DNA from: Bolinopsis microptera
Lineage: Eukaryota; Ctenophora; Tentaculata; Lobata; Bolinopsidae
Assembly: GCF_026151205.1 (NCBI RefSeq)
Contig: NC_087076.1
Coordinates: 21,012,828-21,076,827, forward strand
Direction: 5' to 3'
Length of the DNA: 64,000 bases
Made by a program: the position numbers and the translations under genes. The notes beneath the pieces are model-generated. The model was not told the origin of the DNA. It was given only the letters and a program-made list of their open reading frames with translations, and searched no databases. The stretch's first letter is position 1. Every line of letters starts with the position of its first letter. Positions 45,501 through 57,500 of the stretch are shown piece after piece.

Positions 45501-48500
45501 GGAAAAAATTGATGTTTTTAATTTTCATGGTGCCGACGGCACCTGAAATCGACGAAATCTGCAGGGGTGGGTCAGGAAGTATAAAGATGATTTATATCGC
45601 ATCATGATACTAACCTGTCGAAGAGGTTAAATACTAAACTCAAGATATTATTACAAAGCACGTTATCTAACGAAGAAAGATAAATCAGAAAGTTTCTCCT
45701 CCCCCCCCCCCCCCCCCCATTAAAAGCCTGAACTACTGAACCAGTAGACAACGGACATAACCTATCCAAATATAAGCTATCCAAATATAAGCTATCCAAA
45801 TATAAGCTATTCAAATATAAGCTATCCAAATATAAGCTATCCAAATATAAGCTATCCAAATATAAGCTATCCAAATATAAGCTATCCAAATATAAGCTAT
45901 CCAAATATAAGCTATCCAAATATAAGCTATCCAAATATAAGCTATCCAAATATAAGCTATCCAAATATAAGCTATCCAAATATAAGCTATCCAAATATAA
46001 GCTATCCAAATAAAAGCTATCCAAATATAAGCTATCCAAATATAAGCTATCCAAATATAAGCTATCCAAATATAAGCTATTCAAATATAAGCTATCCAAA
46101 TATAAGCTATCCAAATATAAGCTATCCAAATATAAGCTATCCAAATATAAGCTATCCAAATATAAGCTATCCAAAGCCCCTCCACACTACAAGCTTACAA
46201 GACAACCTTTAGGGTAATCTTAATGTAGCTTCACGCAGCATTAATTTCAGGTCTGCCTATGGAAAGGTAATATTGTAACCGTCAAGGTAGAGGTAGTCAG
46301 CCCTAATCGCCAAATTGGTAAAAGGTCATGAAATTGTAAAGGCAAAGAAGTATAGAGGGGACCATGCAGGGCCTTCAGTGACGGGTAAACGTCAGAGTCC
46401 ATTTTGACCTTCTATGGCACGCATATTTAACCATGAACATATTATATCTATATACTATATAGTGTATTGATATTGAGTCATCGGTTGAAGGATGCATTCC
46501 CATTTTTGTAAGCCCTGATTCTTCAGATTACAGTTGTGTACGTACACACACAGCACACTACGTCGGAGAATACGTCAACTACCACGTCACAACCACGTCA
46601 CTACCTCAGTAGAACAGGTCTGCGGTCAGAAGAATGCGTCAAACTGATAAAATGCCTAGTTGTTATTGCAGTAACCTCCAACACCTGCACTCACACTATC
46701 ACAATGACGCAAAATCAAATTAGCATTGCACCTTAGATAAATTTGAGGTATTTAAAAACAAACGAATGTTTTGTCGAGATCAAGAGAAAAATGCGGTACA
46801 TTCTGGGGTATTTCGTTACCAAATACCACTATTTTGGGATAAATCATAAAATCATATAATGCGTCCCGTACAGCTGGGATCAAAACGAATGCCAGTAAAC
46901 ATAATCCTATTTGCGTTGTCATGCGAGCTAGAAACTCACACTTAAGATAATCTAACTATTGGACTTTAACTCTTAGTCTATAACGTAAAACGTTATAACG
47001 GAATGAACGGTTCCTGACTGTAGATACTGTTCCTGTGCACTAAATAAATTGTCCTCAGATTACCAATACAAATCTTGTCATGCTTGAACTAATATTTCTG
47101 GGTAAGATGACTGTTTAACAGCGAAATAAAGGCATACAGAGCCACAGAGGACAATATTTTTCTGTGTAGACTCGATGATCACAATTTTATTACAGAGGGA
47201 AGGTTTTATTTTTGTTTACAACGATTACTTGTTAATTAGACATGATTTTATTGGTAGGCTTGAATGATAAGAGGTATTTTGTTTAGGATTCAAGACTTGT
47301 AAAACGACATGTTCTTAACCGAATTATGTACTAACAAGTGATTATGGTAATGCAGTTTTTAGCTATGCCTTTTAAAACGACTGTTCGTAATCAAATTACT
47401 AACAACCGATAAAAGCAATGCCAAAAAGTGACATAACAAATTTAAACTTTTAAACAAGGTCCGAATGTTTTAAACTTCAGAGTATGTCGGGAACAGTATT
47501 AAAATCAAGGTGCCTCAAAATGATGAGCACCACCATTCAAAACCAAGACTTCCATCATTCAAAAATATGGAGTAAAATGTTTAAGTTGCAACTATGCAAG
47601 TTATCAAAAAATCACAGGCCAGAACTTCCTGCTTAACTAACACATATAATAATAAACACTCATAAACACCTGTTAAGACGGAATAACCATTTAGTTTGAC
47701 ACCATTTCAATAACCAATAACCATTTAGCTTAATACCATTTTAATAACCATTTAGCTTAATATCATTTTAATACCCATTTAGCTTAACAGCTGTTACCAA
47801 AGCATCGTACGTGTCACAAATATAACGAATCGTAAGTTTAAATCTAAGATATGATTTTAAATTCACCATGATGGTAGTAATGAAAGGACTATAAACTTGA
47901 TGACGTAAGAAGTTGGTAGATACAAGGCTTGTGCAGGTCCATTTATAATTTGAACACTCATGGATTCCCTGCATTATTCAGCTAAACAATAAAAATAAGT
48001 TCATTTGTTAATTCGCGCTGTCATTAACGTAAGTGGGGGTGGTGATGTTAATTCTGCACAATGTCTGGTTGTCGCTGATTCAATTCAGCAAGGTAACCTA
48101 ATACAGAACATATTAATATCACGTCAGTAAATTGTTGCGGCTATGCTGGTAGAATTGCCACCCCAACCAGCATTAAGGTTGAGTGAATATTTGTATAATA
48201 ACAGTGTTATATTATGTGTTATAGTAATAACTGTCCAAGGTATTCTGTTTATGCATTTCTGATGAATCAGAATAGTGTTCTGTGAATTCGTATGAAAGGA
48301 TTAATCTCACTAAACTTTGACATCTAGATCCGATCTAAATCTCTAAAAGAAGAATGTATTGTCATTTTAAAGCCATAATAATAATAAATTGAAATTTAAT
48401 AACACCGCTTTTAAGATAAAACTTATACTCAGCAGTGTTTGAACTAGTCATCCCAGAAAATATCATGAATACTGAGCTAAAAGATAACTTATGCTTGAAA

Positions 48501-51500
48501 ATATAACGTCAATACTAAAGCCCGAAAATGGTAATTAAATTTATTATGCAAAGACCGAATATTAAGTATGACCAGAATAGTTATCGATAAAGTTTTTCAA
48601 GTTCAACTGGGGACAGTTTGAAAAGGTACGTTTTAAGAAAAGCTTTAAAATATTCCAAAGATTGAGCTGAGGTGATGGTAACAGGCAGAAGATTGTAGAT
48701 CTTTGGAGCCACTACAGAGAAGCTACGCTCACCAAACTTTGAATTACAAAAAGGAACAATAAGCTTCAATGAGTGACCATGATGAGCATACTTGAGCATG
48801 TCTTGCAGATAAGTTGGTGCCAATCCTAACAGTGACTTGTGAGATAGTACTAAGATTTTGAAGACAATTCTTTTCTTTACATCTAACCATAACCTAACTC
48901 AATAAAAGTAAAAGCGGTCAAGAGTCAACGATCCAAAGAGAGATCACTGTCACAAAGCAACAGCAACATTAAATAGGTTAACAAGCTGACAATACACAAC
49001 AAATCTCCGGAGCTAAATACATTATCCAGGACGAACAAAGAGGATGATACGGCACAAACACCGAAGTATTCTTTACATTATGTGGATTGTGGCTTTGTAA
49101 ATACTTCTTGATATATTTCTGTTAAAGCGGTTAGCCATGTTTCCTGGCTTCCTCTTCAAAGTTTGATATTTTGCAGAGTTAAACCAAATTATTTGAGATG
49201 GTTACCTAATTACATAATTACTCAACATTTAACCAATATAACCATGTTCAATCCTAATATCGATTTTCGTCTAGTATGGGAGGAACCATTTAGTTAAAGT
49301 TGAATCCTAGGTTTAAGCAAATCTTGTAACTGGTTTCACTAAAAAAGTTATATAATATTACTCAGGGGCAAAGGCACTTAAAGGCACTTAAAGCTCTAAA
49401 TATTAATTAGGTTGGTCTAAAGTAATAGGTTCAAGCAACGTCTATAATACTTCCTATGTCACGTGACTATCTAACAAGCTCTCTATCCGGACTATCAGTG
49501 TATAAGAAGTGCCCACGTTGATCAAGTGACATAGGAAGTATTACAGCTGTTGCTTGAACCAATTATTTTAGACCAGCCTAATTAATATTTAGAGCTTGAA
49601 GTGCCTTTACAAGTAATATTATAGAACTTTTTCACTGAAACCAGTTAACCTTTCTGGTAGTAAGGAAATGTTTAGCACATCCCTTATTTGGAGTGGTTTG
49701 GGATGAAATTTTACTGTTAAGGACATGGACAGGGAAATAGTTGAAGCGGTATAAAAGCATATATAAGTAAACAAAGCATAGTCAAGAGATTTTTAAACAG
49801 TTTCAAAGAATCCATCACAGTTTTCTGCGAACGACCGCTTTGAAAATGGTCAGGGTTATAAAATATAGCCGGTTATTAAAATCAAGCAAGCACAGACAGA
49901 GCAAACACGTTGAGACACAGTTTATCAAGTAGCCAATCTGCACAGAAACTAATGAATATATCTGTTACCCTGGGGACAGCTGCACAGAAACTAATGAATA
50001 TATCCAACCATTGGTTCGTGCTGGATTGGAAGGCTTCATCTCTCGACTTTAATCAACAACAGTACCAAGGACACACGTCCACAGCTCCAAACAAAAGACT
50101 CAATCAAATCGAGCAGCCCAAATTAGACGTTTCTCCCTGGATAAAACACAAACATTGCGTAATCTGGCGTGTAGGTATAAGCTCTCTGAAAACACTCCTA
50201 ATTGAGGGTACTCCATCTATATTACCAACATGTCTCCTTTACCCGGCAGTGCCGGGACTAAATTTGATCAAAATGGCAGATGGACTAATTTCATTTTCGG
50301 AAGGACGAAGGTAGGATGTCACAACATCTGAAATCATTAGTGGATTATATTGCCAGGATGCATGCTAAGAGACTTAGAATCTTAGATGACCAATTGATTA
50401 TTGAGTTTTTATCGAGTTAGAACTATGGAAGAACTAGGTTAACGTATGAAGGTCCTATTGGGCGTCCCCGGCAAGAATTGTTGTTAAGGTACCTAATAAC
50501 AATGGCCAGGATTATAATTATTATTAATACCCTGTACCTCTCCTGATGGTACGCCAGGAGAGCTACAGGAAGCCTATTTCAGATCTAAAGTAAACAGTAC
50601 ATCCATTAAATACTGAAAATAAACATTACCAAGCCTGGGAAGCTAAACAAAACCCAATGCGGGTGTAACCACACGGATATTAACGTTTGGAGGAATGACA
50701 GAGAGATCTCCTCTCTGTGGGGGGGGGGGGGGGGGCTACGATGTGATGGCCCTGTTAAAGCTTCACAAATCTCAACATAAGTAACATAGGTACTTAGGTA
50801 ACAACATGTGCATAACTGTGTTACCCTTTGTACGATAACAAAGACAGGTCCCTTAAGAACCCTAAGAGAGTTACTATGGAAACGATTATAAAGATGAGAA
50901 TATGTTCTAATGAGCTAGCATTTCTAGCTTGCTTAAATAGTAAAATAAGTAAAAGGTTCAACTTGATTACTATCAAATTATGTGGTAAATCGTAGATCCT
51001 ATCACGCTGTAACGACAAAGGAAAACAATTGATCCTTTTAGGAAATGTAAAGTGTTATCCTTTGTCGCAACGACTTGATAATGAGACATTATGAACACTT
51101 ATCATTGTAAATACGAGTTATTGATTATGTTCATATCCGGAAATTACGTTTATTGTTGCTGTAATTATTGAAAAGTAGTAATCGATAATTATCTACTAAT
51201 ACCCAAGCCAACCTAGTGGATTATCGGCAACTTACTCTACTCTTAGCAAGTTAGCAGCAGTCAAAACCCGATTAACCGGGATAATTTGGGAAGAAATGTT
51301 GCTCTTCTGGTTGAACGCTATTGAATGAAGAGCAAGTCTTCGCAAATAAATCGGGGTTTGGGGATTGGGGAAGCGAACATCATGTTAAATCAGGGTTCCC
51401 AGGGTTTTAATGTACTACTACAGCTAGGCACTACTATACTGGAACTTGGAAGTATACTGAATTTGTTTACACCAAACGGTAGTAAAAAACCAAAGGTGGC

Positions 51501-54500
51501 TCTGCTGGCTCTGATTAAATACCAAACATAGCCAGCTGCTGGGGTTTTGCGCGCTGATTAAATAAAAGCGAAGACAACTTACCGGGCAAGTTATTGTTAT
51601 TACGTCTACACAGTTAATTGAGTTGATTTAACGATTTTAACCTATTTAATGTGGTGAGCTTATTATTGCGCTTAGATAGCAAAAAACATGTACATCATGT
51701 GCATTGTGCACAGTAAATGAAAAACGAGCCGCATTTAGAAAAGTTGAGAACAGAAGTCAAAGTGGAGTGGAAATTGCTGTAAAAAAATGAGAAGCAATAT
51801 GAGTGCTGTATAGCACACATTAGTTTGATAGTGATTCGCTTCAAAACTGGCTCAGTGGTGTAATAACTTAATAACTGTACAGGAAATAACCTGAACAGTA
51901 AAATACAATAGCTCTGGTGAAAGTTAAGGTATTAACGGACAATTTGCCTCCGCAGTGGAATGGAAGATTTAAAGTGTCAATGAAACCAAATATGGGGACT
52001 GAAACTGATATAAGGGATATAAATGGAGAATCTGGTGGCACCGATAATGGAGGACCGGCTCTGTAAACCGGGACTAACGGAAGGTGGGTTATAAAGAACT
52101 GTCCGCACATTGAGAATTATAGGACTCATATTAGGAGTTAGGACTGGAGCTGAGGGACTCAACACATTTAGAACATAATTGAGGATCAGATAATAAACTG
52201 CAGCTGCCTGCTCTCACTGGAAACAGGGCTGCACCCCCCTCTCTCTCTCTCTCTCTCTCTCTTACTACCGGTCCTTGATCGGTAACATGCTGCTAGATGC
52301 TAGATAATGTAGCACCAATCAAGGCCCTCTCAGCGTGCAACAATAATGGATTCTAAGAAACAAATTAGGAAGCGTGGGCTGAGATTTAGTCTTATTGCGA
52401 CGAGTAGCGTCATCCAGGCGCCCCTTTATTTGATGTCACTAGTAGCACACTAAACCATCGAATAGTAAATAAACAACTCCAGCTCGCACGATAATCAGTG
52501 TAGAATGATAAACAAAGGGAGCATTATCATATATATTGGCAGCAAATCATAGGCCATCATAATAATTATTATACGCTTACCTTTAACGGGGTGATGTTAT
52601 TTTTAGGCGGGATGATCTGTACGTTCATTTGAGAGGAGGAGCTCGATAGTGTACACAACTACTCACCAAAATTATACGAGATTAATAGTAATTACACCAC
52701 CGTCCACCATGGTGCACAATGATTATCATAATGGTATATTATCATCGTCATTAAATATAGTGTTCTATTGACGCTCTGTCATTGTCACCTATTCGCTATT
52801 CTTATCCTCATTAAAGTAAGTATTAATATTGGCAACGTGTGACAATACAATTATAACAGTTTGTCTCCACTTTGTCTCTACAACGTGTGACAATACAAGG
52901 ATAACAGTTTGTCTCCACTTTGTCTCTACTTTGTCTCCACTTTGTCTCCACAACGTGTGACACGACAAGGGTAACAGTTTGTCTTCACTTTGTCTTAACC
53001 TTAGAGCAAACAGTCGGTCCCTTCGATGCTTGCCTGACGCCTGTTGATAGGGGCAACAGGGGCAGATTCGAACAAAATATCAAACTTCTAGCATAAAATA
53101 TTTAGTTGGTGATTGAGATTGACTATAAAGGTATCTTTAAAATTATGAGTTAGGACCCAGTCAACCCTAGAGTTTTGAACAGGATATGAACAGTTTTAAA
53201 CAAGACAAGTTTGCACGTGATGAGGACAAGTAAAATATTGAACAGAGCCGGTAATATTACAGGGTCTCACTTGTTACTTGTCAGGAAACCTATTTTATAT
53301 AAAAAGAGCGCAATCTGGCAGATGAAGTAAAGGATAACATCAGTCTCGACTAAATGCACGTGCGACCCGTCACGGACTTTTAGCTACAAAGAAGATAAAC
53401 TTTGTAACTTAATAAGTTAATATAAAGTTGTGATTAAGGAACCTGAGGATAGCTTTAGGTGCCTACTGTCCTGACAGATCAAAGCAAGTCTAACCTGACC
53501 TTTCTAGTTCTGCGGTTACTTTTACAGGCAATCTGCTAGTAATCTTGGTTTTAATGTTAAACTGCACTTAATAATTTGTATTATTCCTTTGCAAAACATT
53601 CCTTACATATTATCTCCATTCCTGGCGCGCGCTGAGCGGTAACTGCACGCTGGTAGCCACGTGGGCTGATAAAACAGATTCTAGATTGATTATAAGACTA
53701 ACATCTTGACATTTACTATGACAGTTGGTGAGGCACGCGATAATGTCAAAGGAAAATATCACTTTGCATTTATTTTGTACATATACTGAGCCATTACAAC
53801 GACCATTTCCCGTGATAGCGACCATTTCCCGTGACAGAATACCATTTCCCGTGACAGAATACCATTTCCCGTGACAGAATACCATTTCCCGTGACAGAAT
53901 ACCATTTCCCGTGACAGAATACCATTTCCCGTGACAGAATACCATTTCCCGTGACAGAATACCATTTCCCGTGACAGAATACCATTTCCCGTGACAGAAT
54001 ACCATTTCCCGTGACAGAATACCATTTCCCGTGACAGAATACCGAGTTGGAAAATAATAAAATGGTCAGATTAGTATTTACACAGTTTAAAGTGAGCACA
54101 TAATGCGACCAATCACAGATAATACAGATAATACACAATACACATGATAATGTGACCAATCACTAAAACAGCATAAACTAACAGGGAGTACTAGAAAGTT
54201 ATTTAATAACGTAATGAAAATAATCAATGATTGTAAATATAATATATTTACGCGATAAAAGCCCGATCTATAAGCGGGTTAAAAAAATATAAACGGATTA
54301 AACAGCCTAGTTTCATAGATTTATCGTGCTGGGTTTATGTGATCCAATTCTAATCGATGAAATCATATGTTGAGAAAAATCATTTATATTCCTACACTGC
54401 AGATCGAAATTATAATGGAAATATGATTGGTTTGTGGATACCGAATAGGTTATAAACTTGTTTGACGGAAGAATGAGACTTCCTTAACCTATTATGTAAG

Positions 54501-57500
54501 AAAATAAAGAGAGTATATGATTGGTTTGTGGATACCGAATAGGTTATAAACTTGTTTGACGGAAGAATGAGACTTCCTTAACCTATTATGTAAGAAAATA
54601 AAGAGAGTATACTCTAATAAACAACAAGAAGAGGTAACTCATTATTTACAACCTCGCTCATATGTATGCCAGATATTCTGTTAATATTAACTAAGCTTTT
54701 ATTTCCTATGCTTCGATCTCTCTCTCTCTCGCTAAAACGAGGAAGTGTCGAATCCTCCAGTTTAAATTAACGGGCACCTCAAGTTGCAACCTCTTAGCAA
54801 AGCAAGTTATTAGGTTGACAAATTTTCTAGTTTAACCATCACAAAATCGAGGAAGCATACAGTTAGATGATATATAAGGGATGCTTACTATAGGTAATCT
54901 ATCATCTAACTGTTTGTGTAGTAATCAGACATACTGCTATATTAGCGTACAGCATATGCAGCCTGGATCCACAGAAAGTACTGTATGTTTCTGTGATGTA
55001 CTGTTTAGAGATTTGGGTAACTTTTAGCATCATCAGTTCCTTCCTATGGTAGAACTTGCTAATTAGCAGTGCACCATTTGGGTAGCTAGTCATGTCTAGA
55101 CGATCTCCAACAGGTTCTTTAAACAGGAGCTCGGGAGAACTTACAAAACCATCAGAAATACCATCATGATTAAAATCAATAACTTACCATTTTATAAAGA
55201 GAAGAGTAACCAGCCTTCTGTAACTAGGATTGCTATTTATACTACTGCTGCACTGCAGGAACCTTCAAACAAACGACAATCACTCTTTTTGTGACAAACC
55301 GGAAGATTCAAGATTTTGCAAAACTCAACTGTTTGAGTGAAGAAGCAACAGGGTGAACATTCTCGATCAAATTAATTTACTTGTCACACCTTAATGACTA
55401 CTCGCGTGCGTAATCAAGGTATTAATGCACTCTAGAAAGTAGTTCCCCTGATTGCACACGGCTTGAGTAACTTTTGACTAGGCCTCCAAGATACAATAAA
55501 GCGGTAGGTTTAATAATGAATTAGAACTCTACCGTAGTACCTTGTGTGGCCCACTGGCCCTGCTGGTACTTCATTACACACTCTGATACTGGCAATGTTA
55601 TGGTCCTTCAAATAACAAACTTCCCAGAATGAATCATTGATGGAGGACCCTAGTTAGACGATACTAACTACAACACTTAGGTCATTCCACTATTTGTATC
55701 AAATCAGCTAACAAAAACGGGAACAAAACCACACAACTATCAGCAATAAAGTGGACCAGGGCCAGATAAACTCTAGTCCGGCTACTTTGTATAGGTACTT
55801 AGGTACTGCAGTACATACTACATACAGTCTAGCTAGAACAAGGCCACATCAAATACACGAACAGTGCAGTACCGTCCAGCTAGGACAGCTAAACTGATTA
55901 CGTAACTAAGTACCGAACTCTGTACGTCTGTCGTCTAACTAAGTATCGAGCGCTGTACGTCTGTAGGGTCTTAGTCAGCTTAGAATACTGAGTTAAAAAG
56001 TTCACAGCTGATTTCTATATGAAAATAGAAATGAGAAATCCTAAAGTACGTCCGCCACAAGGATGTTAATATAGAGCTTATAATAAGATTGCTTGCAAAT
56101 GTTGCTAAATTGTTTACGAAAGTTACTGTTTTATCAAACTATTTCAAGCACAAACGAAAACTGCTCATCAAGAACTAATCAATCAATAACCGAACCTCAT
56201 TTTCGTATGTGAGATTTTTAAGTGGTCCGCGGATGCTTATGAAAGTATGTAACGTGTAGGATAGAAAATCACGGACAAACAAACCGAAAACCTTCGTCTG
56301 CATTCTGAACGTGTTGAACTGAGAATCACGAACGAAAAACCGAAAAATGTCTTCAGCTGCATATTCAATGCGGTCAGGACAATTCTAGTGAAAGAGATTT
56401 CAGGTTTCATCATACGCCCAACAACAACAGCCCGAACTAAAACCCCACCTTGATACTAAGGTACATGAGCAAAACTTACTTACAGGCTATACGGGGCAAG
56501 ATTCTAAGAAATATCTTACAATCAGTGCACTATTGAAACACCTTTAGAATTGCCCACGTGGGTCTTCATGTTACATTTCACATGTTACCGTAATAATATG
56601 TGGCATTATTACGTGTTATCTTATCAGTTACGTGATTAATTGGGAGCAAATGAGAAGAGTAACAATTAAAAATCCGGACGATAAAATGTTACGAAAATAC
56701 TCAAAATAACTTTAAAGTTTAAATAACAAACTGGATAAATAACTAATGATCCGTGATGGGAGGGACTTACATAGAACTTAACGTTATGAAACTTGAAGTT
56801 TATGTAATATATAAGGATCACGGAATTAAAACGTAACGCGATCCAATATAATGTAATAACATTTAAATTATGTTTATAAACATAATAAAACTATAAAATA
56901 AGTTTTAATGCGAGTGTGGGTCGGGGAGTCACATACATTTTTCAGGGGGCATACAAAAATCACAAAGGCCAGCAATAAGCCTGAGAGTTTTGAAGGTTAA
57001 ATGTACTCCGATGTACGTGAATCGACCGCAATTATGACTTTAAAAAGTAACGCAGCCGCATCAGATTAGATAATAAGCGATAGGTAATAATGACAATTTA
57101 ATTCATGCTGACTTTAATTTCGTCACATGCTATTAGTCTGAGAGCTAGCACCTACCTCTTACCCTCTTAACATACAAAGTACCGAGAAAGATAATTTTAT
57201 TAACACAACTAAATCGCACAAGAATGATCAATATTGATTTGGTTGTTGACAAATTATTGACAAATGCTCATAACTATAACTTCTCAAAAGATCATAAGAA
57301 ATGGTTACCCAATCAGTGATGCGTTATCCCACGACTACACAAAACAATAAAAACACAGTATGCTACATTAACGTCAACACCCTGTACAAGTAATTGTAAA
57401 CCCTCCCAAGAACCACACTAATCAACTCACACAGAACCGCACAGTAAGTCACATGCAAACTCACAATAGGGGGGTCTAGTGTGCTCTCCACCATGGAGGC

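Larger units (their letters stand above)
43100..57464. other. Long gap inside the putative RhoGEF gene: repeats, no firm exon
   Basis: Holds a G-rich element (45.09-45.3 kb), a 15-bp array (45.76-46.17 kb), a LINE 3' fragment (48.58-48.83 kb), a foldback element (49.33-49.65 kb), a (CT)n run (about 52238-52262), a 20-bp array (53.81-54.04 kb) and a 94-bp tandem duplication (54.42-54.61 kb). A Cys/His piece at about 53,600-53,760 was considered as an exon but not accepted. Confidence 0.45.

Noticed and set aside
45602-46174. Minus-strand 190-codon LDSLY-repeat frame
   Set aside because: Created by the 15-bp satellite and its flanks; no promoter, splice or homology support.
53610-54159. Overlapping minus-strand frames over the 20-bp array, and a possible C1-type zinc finger (CLTNCHSKCQD) next to it
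   Set aside because: The frames come from the repeat. The Cys/His piece could join a following short exon in phase, but it lacks the first Cys of the C-x-x-C pair and has no convincing acceptor, so I did not call it.
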